64,000 bases of DNA from Bradyrhizobium cosmicum (GCF_007290395.2 NZ_CP041656.2:7163501-7227500), one strand, 5' to 3'. Shown: positions 47,357 to 56,665, counted from the first letter of the stretch. The notes: generated by a model not told the origin, from the letters alone. Translations and numbers: made by a program.

Positions 47357-48598
47357 ATGAGCAATCGCAGAGCTTTCGTAGCTGCCACGGCGGCGCTCGC
47401 CTTCGCGTTCTCCGCCAACCAAGCCTTCATAAGTCCAGCCTTCGCCCAGAAGAAATACGACACCGGAGCCAGCGACACCGAGATCAAGATCGGCCAGACC
47501 GTGCCGTTCTCCGGGGCCTATTCGGTCTATGCCAATATCGGCAAGACCCAGGCGGCTTACTTCAAGATGATCAACGATCAGGGCGGCATCAACGGCCGCA
47601 AGATCAATCTGATCCAGTATGACGACGCCTATTCGCCGCCGAAGACTGTCGAGCAGGTGCGCAAGCTCGTCGAGGGCGACGAGGTGCTGTTCACCTTCCA
47701 GATCATCGGCACGGCCGCGAACGCCGCCGTGCAGAAATATCTCAACGGCAAGAAGATCCCGCAGCTGCTGGCCTCGACCGGCGCGGCGCGATTCAACGAT
47801 CCGCAGAACTATCCCTGGACCATCGCTTACAATCCCAACTACGTGTCCGAGGGACGCATCTATGCCAAGTACATTCTCAAGGAGCATCCGAACGCCAAGA
47901 TCGGCGTGCTCTACCAGAACGACGACATGGGCCGCGACTATCTCGCGGGCCTGAAGAGCGGTCTCGGCGACAAGGCCGCCAGCATGATCGTCGGCGAAGT
48001 CTCCTACGAGGTCACCGATCCGACGGTGGACTCGCAGGTGGTCAAGCTGAAGTCGCTGGGGGCCGATCTTTTCTACGATGCCTCGACGCCGAAATTCGCG
48101 GCGCAGGCCATCAAGAAGGTCGCCGAGCTCGGCTGGAACCCGGTGCACATCCTCGACATCAATGCGAGCCCGATCTCGGCGACGCTGAAGCCGGCCGGCC
48201 TCGACATATCCAAAGGCATCATCTCGACCCAGTACGGCAAGGAGCCGAGCGATCCGCAGTGGAAGGACGATCCGGGCGTGAAAGCGTTCTTCGCCTTCAT
48301 GGACAAGTATTTCCCCGAAGGCGACAAGCTCAACACGGTCAATACCTATGCCTATTCGGTCGCCGAGCTGCTGACGCAGGTTCTGAAGCAGTGCGGCGAC
48401 GACCTGTCGCGTGAGAACGTGATGAAGCAGGTCGCCAACATCAAGGACTTCACCCCGAGCTTCGCGCTGCCCGGCATCAAGATCAACACCGGGCCGAACG
48501 ACTACCGCGTCAACAAGCAGATGCAGATGATGAAGTTCAACGGCGAACGCTGGGAGCTGTTCGGACCCATCATCGAGGACAATGGCCCTGCGGGTTAG
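47357..48598 (+). CDS. ABC transporter branched-chain-type substrate-binding protein, paralogue 1
   Basis: This 413-residue periplasmic protein has a signal peptide (cleavage near SPAFAQKK). It is of the LivK type-I fold: ASDTEIKIGQTVPFSGAYS at the start, AYFKMINDQGGINGRKINLI, YDDAYSPPKTVEQVRKLVE, and DYLAGLKSGLGDKA later. ATG 47357 follows GGAGGAA with about 8 nt, so the long upstream extension is not coding. Next to it is a close paralogue, but no permease or ATPase is in the window. The ligand may be an amino acid, amide or aromatic acid; it is not assigned. Confidence 0.92.
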   Translation: MSNRRAFVAATAALAFAFSANQAFISPAFAQKKYDTGASDTEIKIGQTVPFSGAYSVYANIGKTQAAYFKMINDQGGINGRKINLIQYDDAYSPPKTVEQVRKLVEGDEVLFTFQIIGTAANAAVQKYLNGKKIPQLLASTGAARFNDPQNYPWTIAYNPNYVSEGRIYAKYILKEHPNAKIGVLYQNDDMGRDYLAGLKSGLGDKAASMIVGEVSYEVTDPTVDSQVVKLKSLGADLFYDASTPKFAAQAIKKVAELGWNPVHILDINASPISATLKPAGLDISKGIISTQYGKEPSDPQWKDDPGVKAFFAFMDKYFPEGDKLNTVNTYAYSVAELLTQVLKQCGDDLSRENVMKQVANIKDFTPSFALPGIKINTGPNDYRVNKQMQMMKFNGERWELFGPIIEDNGPAG

Positions 48599-48607
48599 TC
48601 TCGCTTC

Positions 48608-48695
48608 GTAGGGTGGATTAGCGAAGCGTAATCCACCTCTTTGGTTTCCGCGGAAGCTGAAGAGGTGGGTTACGCCTTCGGCTCACCCACCCTAC
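48608..48695. repeat. Palindromic repeat, family D (copy 2)
   Basis: GTAGGGTGGATTAGCGAAGC at the left end and CACCCACCCTAC at the right end form a long imperfect hairpin. It resembles 22227-22308. It fills part of the gap between the two binding-protein genes and could stabilise the upstream mRNA end. Confidence 0.8.
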
Positions 48696-48820
48696 CAAGG
48701 ACGGGCACCTCCCCACCTTGCGTTGCAGCAAGGCCTCATCCACAATCGCCCTCAGCGATGGCATCGGACGCACCGTGCGCCCGGCAGACCATCGGCGATA
48801 ACAAACTGAGGAAATTGCGA

Positions 48821-50047
48821 ATGAGGAACGGAATTCTGCATGCGGCCACGGCCGCGGCGCTGACCCTGGCGCTGTCGGTCTCTGCGGCCAATGCCCAGAA
48901 AAAATATGATCCGGGCGCCAGCGACACGGAGATCAAGGTCGGACAGACCATGCCGTTCTCCGGACCGGCGTCGGCCTATTCGTCGATCGGCAAGACCCAG
49001 GCCGCCTATTTCAAGATGATCAACGACCAGGGCGGCGTCAACGGCCGCAAGATCAATCTGATCCAGTATGACGACGCCTATTCGCCGCCGAAAGCCGTGG
49101 AGCAGATCCGCAAGCTGGTCGAGAGCGACGAGGTGCTGCTGACCTTCCAGATCATCGGCACGCCCGTGAACGCGGCGGTGCAGAAATATCTGAATTCCAA
49201 GAAGGTGCCGCAGCTGTTCGCTGCCACCGGCGCATCGAGGTTCACCGATCCGAAGAACTTCCCGTGGACGATGGGCTTCAATCCGAACTACTTCGTCGAA
49301 GGCCGCATCTACGGCCAGTACATCCTGAAGGAGCATCCGAACGCCAAGATCGGCGTGCTCTATCAGAATGACGACCTCGGCAAGGACTATCTGAACGGCA
49401 TCAAGGCCGGCCTCGGCGACAAGGCCGCCAAGATGATCGTGACCGAAGCGTCCTACGAAGTCTCCGATCCGACGGTCGACTCGCAGGTCCTCAAGATCAA
49501 GGACGCCGGCGCCGATCTGTTCTTCAGCGCGACGACACCGAAGCAGGCTGCGCAGGCGATCAAGAAGATCGCGGAGATGGGCTGGCATCCGGTGCAGATC
49601 GTCGACATCAACGCCACCTCGGTCGGCGCGGTGCTGAAGCCCGCTGGCCTCGATGCCGCCAAGGGCCTGATCAGCGTCAACTACGGCAAGGAACCGCTCG
49701 ATCCGACCTGGAAGGACGACGCCGGCCTGAAGAGGTATTTCGACTTCATGGACAAATACTATCCGGACGGCGACAAGGACTCGAACTTCAACACCTACGG
49801 CTACAGCACGGCGCAGCTCCTGGTCCATGTGCTGAAGCAGTGCGGCGACGACCTGACGCGCGAGAACGTCATGAAACAGGCGGCGTCGCTGAAGGACGTC
49901 GTCAGCGACACCGCGCTGCCCGGCATCAAGGCCAACACCTCGCCGACCGACTACCGCGTCAACAAGCAGCTTCAGATGATGAAGTTCAACGGCGAGCGCT
50001 GGGAGCTGTTCGGCCCGATCCTGGAGGATGCCGGTCCGGCGGGTTAG
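48821..50047 (+). CDS. ABC transporter branched-chain-type substrate-binding protein, paralogue 2
   Basis: This 408-residue binding protein is a close paralogue of the preceding gene: GASDTEIKVGQTMPFSGPAS, AYFKMINDQGGVNGRKINLI and QMMKFNGERWELFGPILEDA recur almost unchanged. A signal peptide ends near SAANAQKKY. ATG 48821 follows GAGGAA. Differences lie mainly in ligand-facing segments, such as QIIGTPVNA versus QIIGTAANA, which suggests distinct but related ligands. The duplication may be recent. A permease partner must be encoded elsewhere. Confidence 0.92.
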   Translation: MRNGILHAATAAALTLALSVSAANAQKKYDPGASDTEIKVGQTMPFSGPASAYSSIGKTQAAYFKMINDQGGVNGRKINLIQYDDAYSPPKAVEQIRKLVESDEVLLTFQIIGTPVNAAVQKYLNSKKVPQLFAATGASRFTDPKNFPWTMGFNPNYFVEGRIYGQYILKEHPNAKIGVLYQNDDLGKDYLNGIKAGLGDKAAKMIVTEASYEVSDPTVDSQVLKIKDAGADLFFSATTPKQAAQAIKKIAEMGWHPVQIVDINATSVGAVLKPAGLDAAKGLISVNYGKEPLDPTWKDDAGLKRYFDFMDKYYPDGDKDSNFNTYGYSTAQLLVHVLKQCGDDLTRENVMKQAASLKDVVSDTALPGIKANTSPTDYRVNKQLQMMKFNGERWELFGPILEDAGPAG

Positions 50048-50072
50048 CGGTTGAAAACAACTGCCTCGACGA

Positions 50073-50158
50073 CGTCATGCCCGGGCTTGTCCCGGGCATC
50101 CACGTTCTTGGGGCGATAAAGGAAGCCGTGGATGGCCGGGTCAAGCCCGGCCATGACG
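50073..50158. repeat. Palindromic repeat, family G
   Basis: CGTCATGCCCGGGCTTGTCC at the left is inverted as GGTCAAGCCCGGCCATGACG at the right, with CCACG/CGTGG inside and a loop of about 20 bases. It lies between the convergent binding-protein and DUF1330 genes and is a likely bidirectional terminator or dispersed repeat. Confidence 0.8.
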
Positions 50159-50181
50159 GCGGAGAGGCGCGCCTTCGGCTC

Positions 50182-50607
50182 TCAGTCCGGTATCTCCCCA
50201 AAGTTCTTCCCCACCGGCAGCACCGCGTGCCGGATCAAGCGCGAATCCTCCACGGCAGCCTGCCGATGCTTTACCGCTTCGCGGTAGACGGGATCGCGGA
50301 TCATCTCGACGAAGGCGCCGACGCTCGGATACTCGGCGATGAAGCAATGGTCCCAGCGCTCATCCTGCGGGCCGATCAGCATCAGCTCGAACCTGCCCTG
50401 CCAGACGATGCGGCCACCGAGGCGTTCGAACACCGGGCCGCTCTCACGGCCATAGGCGGCATAGGCTTCCGCGCCGCTGGCCTTGCGGCCATCAGGGTAA
50501 GCCGCCTCCTTGCGCAAGCGGACCAGGTTGAGCATGTGGATCGGGCCCGGGCGGTTGTTGTCCCGGAATTGCGCGAAGACGTCCTTGGTCGGATCGATGT
50601 GGCCCAT
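50182..50607 (-). CDS. DUF1330 family protein
   Basis: This 141-residue cytoplasmic protein has the dimeric alpha/beta ferredoxin-like pattern of DUF1330: GPIHMLNLVRLRKEAAYPDG at the first strand, AYAAYGRESGPVFERLGGRI, WDHCFIAEYPSVGAFVEMI, and DPVYREAVKHRQAAVEDSRL. The function is not known. Length and pattern are typical. It is transcribed convergently with the binding-protein gene. No operon partner is visible. Confidence 0.82.
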   Translation of the reverse strand: MGHIDPTKDVFAQFRDNNRPGPIHMLNLVRLRKEAAYPDGRKASGAEAYAAYGRESGPVFERLGGRIVWQGRFELMLIGPQDERWDHCFIAEYPSVGAFVEMIRDPVYREAVKHRQAAVEDSRLIRHAVLPVGKNFGEIPD

Positions 50608-50773
50608 GCGGTTCCCTCTTGTTTTATGCCCGCGATCCTAGCCCTGCGGCCCAGGAAGCGGAACTGCGGCGAGCGAATGCCGCACCTCCTAATCGCGCGT
50701 TAACGTCGGGGTAACCGGGCCTTAAACAGCGACCGCTAGCGTGCGGCGGGGCGGGCTGACCGGGCGTTTGCGT

Positions 50774-52996
50774 ATGGGGTTGGGAAAGAAAAAGGGTGGG
50801 CGGAAGGAGCCGTTGTTCGGCTTGCCTGCTGCGCTCGCCGATCTGCGCCTGACCGCGGCGGACCGCATCCCCAACGCCGAGGACAAGCCGAAGAAGCCAA
50901 CGAAATCATCCGCCAAGCGCAAGGTTGAAGAACCGGACGACGAGCCGCCGCGGGAGCGCAAGGCGTCGGCCGGCCGCAGCGGCGCCAAGCGCCGCTCGAA
51001 ATCGCGCTTCGGTGCCGGCCTCGGCCGCCTGGTCTATTGGGGCGCGGTGCTGAGCCTGTGGGCCGCGATCGCCGTGGTCGGCGTCGTGGTTTATGTCGGC
51101 GCCCATCTGCCGCCGATCGACTCGCTGGAGATCCCCAAGCGCCCGCCGACGATCCAGATCGTCGGCATGGACGGCAGCATGCTGGCGCAACGCGGCGAGA
51201 TGGCCGGCGCCAACGTCTCGCTGAAGGACCTGCCGCCGTATCTGCCGAAGGCTTTCATCGCCATCGAGGACCGCCGCTTCTATTCGCATTTCGGCATCGA
51301 CCCCGTCGGCATTTTGCGCGCGCTCGTCACCAACGTGCTCCATCGCGGCGTGTCGCAGGGCGGCTCGACCCTGACACAGCAGCTCGCGAAAAACCTGTTC
51401 CTGACCCAGGAACGCACCATGCAGCGCAAGCTGCAGGAAGCCGAGCTCGCGATCTGGCTGGAGCGCAAGCACTCCAAGAACGAGATTCTGGAGCTCTATC
51501 TCAACCGCGTCTATTTCGGCTCGGGCGCCTACGGCGTCGAGGCCGCGGCGCAGAAATATTTCGGCAAGCCGGCGAAGAGCGTCACCGTCGCCGAAGCCGC
51601 GATGCTGGCCGGCCTCGTCAAATCGCCCTCGCGCCTTGCGCCGAACCGCAATCCGGAAGGCGCGGAAGCGCGCGCGAAGATCGTGCTCGCGGCGATGGCG
51701 GATGCGAAGTTCATCACCGACGCGCAGGCGCAGGCCTCGATCGGCCATCCCTCCTACAATGTGAAGCCGGCCGGTGCCGGCACGGTCAACTATGTTGCCG
51801 ACTGGATCGGCGAGGTGCTGGACGATCTCGTCGGCCAGATCGACGAGAGCATCAAGGTCGAGACCACGATCGATCCGAAGCTGCAGGGCGTGGCGGAAGC
51901 CGCCATCATCGACGAGCTCGCGGCCAAGAGCGTGAAGTTCAACGTCAGCCAGGGCGCGCTGGTGGCGATGACGCCCGACGGCGCCGTGCGCGCCATGGTC
52001 GGCGGGCGGAACTATTCCGACAGCCAGTACAACCGCGCGGTGACCGCCAAACGCCAGCCGGGCTCCTCGTTCAAGCCGTTCGTGTACCTGACTGCGCTCG
52101 AGCAGGGCCTGACGCCCGACACCCTCCGGCAGGACGCGCCGATCGAGGTCAAGGGCTGGAAGCCTGAGAACTACACCCATGAATATTTCGGCGCGGTGAC
52201 GCTGACGCAGGCGCTGGCGATGTCGCTCAACACGGTCGCGATCCGCCTCGGCCTCGAGGTCGGGCCGAAGAACGTGGTGCGCACCGCGCACCGGCTCGGC
52301 ATCTCCTCGAAGCTCGAGCCCAACGCCTCGATCGCGCTCGGCACCTCGGAAGTTTCGGTGGTCGAGCTGGTCGGCGCCTATGCCCCGTTCGCCAATGGCG
52401 GCTTCGCGGTGACGCCGCACGTCGTCACGCGGATCAGGACGCTCAGCGGCAAGCTGCTCTACATGCGCCAGCCCGATGAGCGCAACCCGGTGGTCGACCC
52501 GCGCTATGTCGGCATGATGAACGCGATGATGCGGGAGACCTTGATCAGCGGCACCGCCAAGAAGGCGGAGATCCCCGGCTGGCCGGCCGCCGGCAAGACC
52601 GGCACCAGCCAGGATTACCGCGACGCCTGGTTCATCGGCTACACCGCCAACCTCGTCACCGGCGTCTGGCTCGGCAATGACGACAACTCGCCAACCAAAA
52701 AGGCGACCGGCGGCGGCCTGCCGGTGGAAGTCTGGACGCGCTTCATGAAGACCGCGCACGAGGGTGTGCCGGTGGCGAACCTGCCGAGCGCACCAGGTGG
52801 CTGGGGGCTGTCGAACCTCGCACAGGCCGCCTCGCAGGTGTCGCCGCCGACCGCGCCAGCATCAGGACCAGCGCCGGCCCAGCCTTCATACGGTGGCGGC
52901 TATCGCCCGCCGCCCACGCGCGCCAATGCGCGGCCGGAAGCAGCCGCGGGGCTCGATGGCTGGCTGATGGACCGGCTGTTTGGCGGGAATCGGTAG
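50774..52996 (+). CDS. Penicillin-binding protein 1A (bifunctional transglycosylase/transpeptidase)
   Basis: From ATG 50774 the protein has 740 residues: a basic, charged cytoplasmic N-terminus, a membrane helix (LSLWAAIAVVGVVVYVGAHL), a GT51 domain with AIEDRRFYSHFGID (about residue 164), GGSTLTQQLAKNLFL and EILELYLNRVYFGSG, and a transpeptidase domain with SSFKP (about 430), a SLN motif and KTGTS (about 607). It polymerises and crosslinks peptidoglycan. The C-terminal 80 residues are low-complexity Pro/Ala/Gln-rich. GTG 50741 would add 11 residues and cannot be excluded. It is a single gene. Confidence 0.93.
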   Translation: MGLGKKKGGRKEPLFGLPAALADLRLTAADRIPNAEDKPKKPTKSSAKRKVEEPDDEPPRERKASAGRSGAKRRSKSRFGAGLGRLVYWGAVLSLWAAIAVVGVVVYVGAHLPPIDSLEIPKRPPTIQIVGMDGSMLAQRGEMAGANVSLKDLPPYLPKAFIAIEDRRFYSHFGIDPVGILRALVTNVLHRGVSQGGSTLTQQLAKNLFLTQERTMQRKLQEAELAIWLERKHSKNEILELYLNRVYFGSGAYGVEAAAQKYFGKPAKSVTVAEAAMLAGLVKSPSRLAPNRNPEGAEARAKIVLAAMADAKFITDAQAQASIGHPSYNVKPAGAGTVNYVADWIGEVLDDLVGQIDESIKVETTIDPKLQGVAEAAIIDELAAKSVKFNVSQGALVAMTPDGAVRAMVGGRNYSDSQYNRAVTAKRQPGSSFKPFVYLTALEQGLTPDTLRQDAPIEVKGWKPENYTHEYFGAVTLTQALAMSLNTVAIRLGLEVGPKNVVRTAHRLGISSKLEPNASIALGTSEVSVVELVGAYAPFANGGFAVTPHVVTRIRTLSGKLLYMRQPDERNPVVDPRYVGMMNAMMRETLISGTAKKAEIPGWPAAGKTGTSQDYRDAWFIGYTANLVTGVWLGNDDNSPTKKATGGGLPVEVWTRFMKTAHEGVPVANLPSAPGGWGLSNLAQAASQVSPPTAPASGPAPAQPSYGGGYRPPPTRANARPEAAAGLDGWLMDRLFGGNR

Positions 52997-53027
52997 GCGT
53001 TGCTGAGGCCCCGCAACCAAAACCGCG

Positions 53028-53049
53028 AAAACAACCCCATGCACAGTAG
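53028..53049. repeat. Short dispersed repeat copy 2
   Basis: This is an identical 22-base copy of the element at 8777-8798, 32 bases after the stop of the PBP1a gene. Confidence 0.8.
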
Positions 53050-53182
53050 GCGACGGCTTCGCGCGTGATGCTGGGTGAGGTGTGCGAACGCTTTGATGCG
53101 GCGGAGTAAATTGCGCGACACGCAATGATCGAGAGATGTGGCGAGAATTGAGCGGGAGGCTCCAACGTCGTCCCACTCTCGG

Positions 53183-53311
53183 TGTCGTCCCGGCGAACGC
53201 CGGGACCCATACCGCGCGATCTATCGATAGCGAAGGGTGGGAGTACCGAATGACTGGTCTTCGCCAAACTTCTCTCTGTGGTTATGGGTCCCTGCTTTCG
53301 CAGGGACGACA
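53183..53311. repeat. Palindromic repeat, family A (copy 2)
   Basis: The arm TGTCGTCCCGGCGAACGCCG starting at 53183 and the arm GGTCCCTGCTTTCGCAGGGA ending at 53311 form an imperfect inverted repeat. Inner flanks match the copy at 2230-2372 (CCCATACCGCGCGATC; CAAACTTCTC). Confidence 0.82.
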
Positions 53312-53339
53312 GGGAGTGTTGTTGGGCTAGCCGCGCGCC

Positions 53340-54095
53340 CTAATCCTCGACCCCGTACCGGTGCAGGTCGTTGCCGTAGGTGTCGAGCCACTTCTTGGCG
53401 CGCTCCATTGACGGGCAGACCTTGCCGCAAACGCGCCAGAACTTCGCCGAATGGTTCATCTCGACGAGATGAGCGACCTCGTGGGCGGCGAGATAGTCGA
53501 GCACGAAGGGCGGCGCGAGGATCAGGCGCCAGGAGAACGACAGCGAGCCCGCCGAGGTGCATGAGCCCCAGCGGCTGGACTGGTCGCGGATCGAGAGCCG
53601 CTTGACCTTGACGCCGAGCTCGGCGGCATAGGCGTCAGCCGAGCGCTGAAGATCGTGGCGCGCCTCGCGCTTGAGGAAGTCATGGACGCGACGGTCGGCA
53701 TGTTCGACACCGCCGGCGACGCAGAGAATGCGTTCACCGCTGTCGCGCACCTCGGTCCACACCGTGCCGCGGGTGCCAGCGCGATGAACGATGCGATGAG
53801 GAACGCCGCGAAGCGGTATCACTGTGCCAGGTTGGAACGGCGCGGCCTTCGGCAAGCGGCCGAGGCGTGCCGCAATCCATGCGCCGTGACGCTGCGCGAA
53901 GTCCTTGGCTTCAGCCAAAGTGCCGCGCGGCGGGATAGTCAGGATCGCCTCGCGGTCGCTCGGATGAATTCGAAGGGTGTAACGGCGCGCGCGGCGATGC
54001 CGGCGCAGCCGAATCGCAAACATTTGCGACCCGTGGGTGATCACGAGGGCCTTCGGTTCGTGGGGCCGCCGATAAAGGAGTGCGCGTGTGGCCAT
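53340..54095 (-). CDS. YgjP/M48-like zinc metallopeptidase (SprT-like)
   Basis: This 251-residue protein has the metal motif AHEVAHLVEMNHSAKFW (His205, Glu206, His209, His215), with SSRWGSCTSAGSLSFSWRLI upstream, the typical YgjP pattern. Basic residues in the N-terminal half suggest DNA or RNA contact, but that is uncertain. ATG 54095 is chosen from several in-frame starts, since the earlier 28 codons have no family resemblance. It is probably a cytoplasmic protein of unknown substrate. It converges with the PBP1a gene. Confidence 0.85.
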   Translation of the reverse strand: MATRALLYRRPHEPKALVITHGSQMFAIRLRRHRRARRYTLRIHPSDREAILTIPPRGTLAEAKDFAQRHGAWIAARLGRLPKAAPFQPGTVIPLRGVPHRIVHRAGTRGTVWTEVRDSGERILCVAGGVEHADRRVHDFLKREARHDLQRSADAYAAELGVKVKRLSIRDQSSRWGSCTSAGSLSFSWRLILAPPFVLDYLAAHEVAHLVEMNHSAKFWRVCGKVCPSMERAKKWLDTYGNDLHRYGVED

Positions 54096-54396
54096 GTCTG
54101 TCAGTCCGGGGAGCAGGAGTTCGCCCGGATTCTGCCATAACCGCCGCCAGGGAAAGCGCTCGGCGCAAAAACAAATCATTTGCCCAATATACAGGGGTTC
54201 TGGCGTCCGGAGACCCTACAGACTGGGGTTGGAACCCCGATTTTTCGCCCCCGCTGGACGCATGCGGCACCCCCAAGGGGTGAGGCCTGACTCACTCCTA
54301 TAAAGCTACCTAAATACCTCGAATCTGGTGGGCCCCGCCCCCTGCCGGAGGCTCCGGCAGACCCCGAATTTTCGACGGGAAAGCCGAAAAGCGGAG
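54096..54396. other. Gene-free stretch with several short hairpins
   Basis: No credible gene is seen. There are three short inverted repeats: GGGGTTGGAACCCC at 54225-54238 followed by GATTTTT, CACCCCCAAGGGGTG at 54268-54282, and CTGCCGGAGGCTCCGGCAG at 54342-54360. The tract is not homologous to the other repeats in the window. It could hold a small RNA or terminators. No tRNA cloverleaf was recognised. Confidence 0.5.
54225..54245 (+). terminator. Possible intrinsic terminator
   Basis: A short GGGGT-TGGA-ACCCC stem is followed by GATTTTT on the plus strand. No plus-strand gene ends here, so if real it would end an unrecognised small transcript. The five-pair stem is short for a terminator. 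Confidence 0.35.
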
Positions 54397-55725
54397 TTAT
54401 TCGGCCGCGAGCGCCTGCAACGAGCTCGGATTCGCTGCGGAGACCATGAAGTCGTGAATCCTCGGCACGATTTCCGACTTGAAACGCGATCCGTTGAACA
54501 CACCGTAATGGCCGACGCCCTTCTGGACGTAATGAACGCGGCGATGATCGGGAATCGAGCTGCACAATGTGTGCGTTGCTTCGGTCTGACCGAGACCTGA
54601 GATGTCGTCGTTCTCGCCTTCGACCGTCATCAACGCCACGCGCGTGACCTTGGAGGGATCGACGCGAGTTCCACGATGGGTCATCTCGCCCTTCGGCAGC
54701 GAGTGCTTCACGAATACCGTGTCGACCGTCTGCAGGTAATATTCGGCGGAGAGATCCATCACCGCGAGATATTCATCGTAGAATTCACGATGCTTGTCGA
54801 CGAGATCACCGTCGCCCTTCACCAGATTGGCGAAGAGCTGCTTGTGGGCATCCATGTGCCGGTCGAGATTCATGCTGATGAAGCCGTTCAGCTGCAGGAA
54901 TCCCGGATAGACGTCGCGCATCATGCCCGGATGCGGGAACGGCACCTTGGTGATGACGTGGTTGCGGAACCAGTCGATGCCGCGCTCCTGGGCGAGGTTG
55001 TTCACCGCGGTCGGATTGCGGCGGGTGTCGATCGGGCCGCCCATCAGCGTCATCGAGGTCGGCACGAAGGGATCGCGCCGCGCTTCCATGATCGAGACGG
55101 CAGCGACGACCGGCACGGAGGGCTGGCACACCGCCAGCACATGCGTGTTGCCGCCGAGAACGTGCAGCATCTCGATGACATAGTCGATGTAGTCGTCGAG
55201 ATCGAAGCGGCCTTCGCTGAGCGGCACCATGCGGGCATCGGCCCAATCGGTGATGTAGACCTCATGCGCCGGCAGGAGGGCTTCGACCGTGCCCCGCAGC
55301 AGCGTCGCATAATGGCCGGACATCGGTGCCACGATCAGCACGCGCGGCTGCGGGCTGCGCAGCGGACGGGTGAACTTGCGATCGAAGTAGAGCAAGCGGC
55401 AGAACGGCTTTTCCCAGACGGAGCGAACCTCGACGGGGACGCGGATGCCATTGACCTCGGTGTCGTCGAGACCCCATTCCGGCTTGCCGTAGCGGCGCGT
55501 GGTGCGCTCGAACAACTCGCAGGCTGCGGCGACCGACTTGCCGACCTCGGTGCGCGTCCAGGGGTTCAACGGATTCTGAAACAGGAATTTGGTCGCGTCG
55601 GTAACTGCACGCGCCGGATTGAGAGAGGCGTGCGCCATCTCGTACATCCAGTACATCGGCGTCGTCAGGACCGGGCTGCCTTCAGCTGCCAGGGGCGGCG
55701 CGCCGCCGAACTCACCAATAGGCAT
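54397..55725 (-). CDS. phaZ: Intracellular polyhydroxyalkanoate depolymerase
   Basis: This 442-residue enzyme breaks down native PHB granules inside the cell. It has an alpha/beta-hydrolase fold with a catalytic cysteine in place of serine: Cys200 in HVLAVCQPSVPV, then Asp in EGENDDISGLGQ and His in KGVGHYGVFNGS, as known for Ralstonia PhaZa1-type enzymes. The conserved N-terminal TTPMYWMYEMAHASLNPARA supports the family. ATG 55725 follows GAGGGA by about 8 nt; TTG 55731 is unlikely. There are no phaC/phaP genes nearby. Confidence 0.93.
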   Translation of the reverse strand: MPIGEFGGAPPLAAEGSPVLTTPMYWMYEMAHASLNPARAVTDATKFLFQNPLNPWTRTEVGKSVAAACELFERTTRRYGKPEWGLDDTEVNGIRVPVEVRSVWEKPFCRLLYFDRKFTRPLRSPQPRVLIVAPMSGHYATLLRGTVEALLPAHEVYITDWADARMVPLSEGRFDLDDYIDYVIEMLHVLGGNTHVLAVCQPSVPVVAAVSIMEARRDPFVPTSMTLMGGPIDTRRNPTAVNNLAQERGIDWFRNHVITKVPFPHPGMMRDVYPGFLQLNGFISMNLDRHMDAHKQLFANLVKGDGDLVDKHREFYDEYLAVMDLSAEYYLQTVDTVFVKHSLPKGEMTHRGTRVDPSKVTRVALMTVEGENDDISGLGQTEATHTLCSSIPDHRRVHYVQKGVGHYGVFNGSRFKSEIVPRIHDFMVSAANPSSLQALAAE

Positions 55726-55846
55726 GATCAAATCCCTCTTCGCATCGCAGCATACTGCCGAATGCGTAATATTGCGTCAATGCTTGGTTCCGTACATCTA
55801 CGTAGCGAAGGCGGTTAAATCAGCCTGAATCCACGATAAAGTGACG

Positions 55847-56665
55847 TTATTCGCCGCCCGACAGCAGCGAGCCATTCTTCCTGGCGCTGCGCAAAAGGGC
55901 AAGGAATGCCCAAAAAGAAGCAACCAGCAGCACTGCATTGATGGCTAACGCCTCCAGCATCAGATCGATCCGGAAGGTCTGCTCGATCAGCAACGCGCGC
56001 ATTCCCTCGAACACGTAAGTCGGCGGCAGCGCCCAGGCGACATATTGCAGCCAGACCGGCAGCACGCTGACGGGATAGTAGATGCAGGCGAGCGGCATGA
56101 TCGCGAACATCAAGGTCCAGACGATGCTCTCGGCGCCAAGACCGTTACGGAGCACCAGCCCCGAGACGAAGATGCCGACCGACCAGCTCGTGAAGATCAG
56201 ATTGCAGAAGAACGCGATCAGCGGCAGGCCGAGGCCGTAGACGTTGAAGTGAAATAGGACCAGTGCCAGCAGCGTCATCGGGATGACGCCGATCGCGAGC
56301 CGGATCAGGCTCATCACCATGAGCGACAGCAGAAACTCGATCGGCTTGAGCGGGCTCATCATGAGGTTGCCGAGATTGCGCGCCCACATCTCTTCCAGAA
56401 ACGAGATCGAGAAGCCGAGCTGCCCGCGGAACAGGATGTCCCAGAGGATGACGGCGCCGATCAGCGTGCCGCCGGCACGCGCGAAGAAATTGGAATTCTC
56501 GGCGATGTAGTACTGGATGAAGCCCCATGTGATGACCTGCAGCGCCGGCCAGTACAGCAGCTCGAGCAGCCGCGGCCAGGACGACATCAGCAGATACCAG
56601 TAGCGCAGGATCATCGCGCCGATGCGCTGCAGGGAGATGCCGCGGTGGAGGGAGAGCTCACTCAT
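55847..56665 (-). CDS. ABC-2 type transporter permease
   Basis: This 272-residue inner-membrane protein has about six helices, with the ABC-2 layout: an N-terminal cytoplasmic stretch, MILRYWYLLMSSWPRLLELL, and a C-terminal helix pair around MFAIMPLACIYYPVSVLPVW and WALPPTYVFEGMRALLIEQT, the last being a typical ABC-2 motif. ATG 56665 overlaps the stop of the ATPase gene as ATGA, so the pair is coupled. Exported substrate (drug, polysaccharide, lipid) is unknown. No nod genes are near, so it should not be read as NodJ. Confidence 0.9.
   Translation of the reverse strand: MSELSLHRGISLQRIGAMILRYWYLLMSSWPRLLELLYWPALQVITWGFIQYYIAENSNFFARAGGTLIGAVILWDILFRGQLGFSISFLEEMWARNLGNLMMSPLKPIEFLLSLMVMSLIRLAIGVIPMTLLALVLFHFNVYGLGLPLIAFFCNLIFTSWSVGIFVSGLVLRNGLGAESIVWTLMFAIMPLACIYYPVSVLPVWLQYVAWALPPTYVFEGMRALLIEQTFRIDLMLEALAINAVLLVASFWAFLALLRSARKNGSLLSGGE

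Larger units (their letters stand above)
52997..53339. other. Gene-free stretch with two repeat elements
   Basis: These 343 bases contain the short repeat at 53028-53049 and the palindromic repeat at 53183-53311. The remaining segment (53050-53160) has an open but low-quality frame and looks non-coding. No RNA gene was recognised. It separates the PBP1a gene and the convergent metalloprotease gene. Confidence 0.6.

Noticed and set aside
50906..52759. Long minus-strand open frame opposite the PBP1a gene
   Set aside because: Same reason: a shadow of the penicillin-binding protein, with no recognisable motif and Arg/Asp/His-rich composition.
54180..54280. Possible tmRNA piece, because the minus strand reads ANDLF near the expected tag style
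   Set aside because: The frame does not stop after the tag-like residues, and the known Bradyrhizobium tag and tRNA-like ends are not seen.
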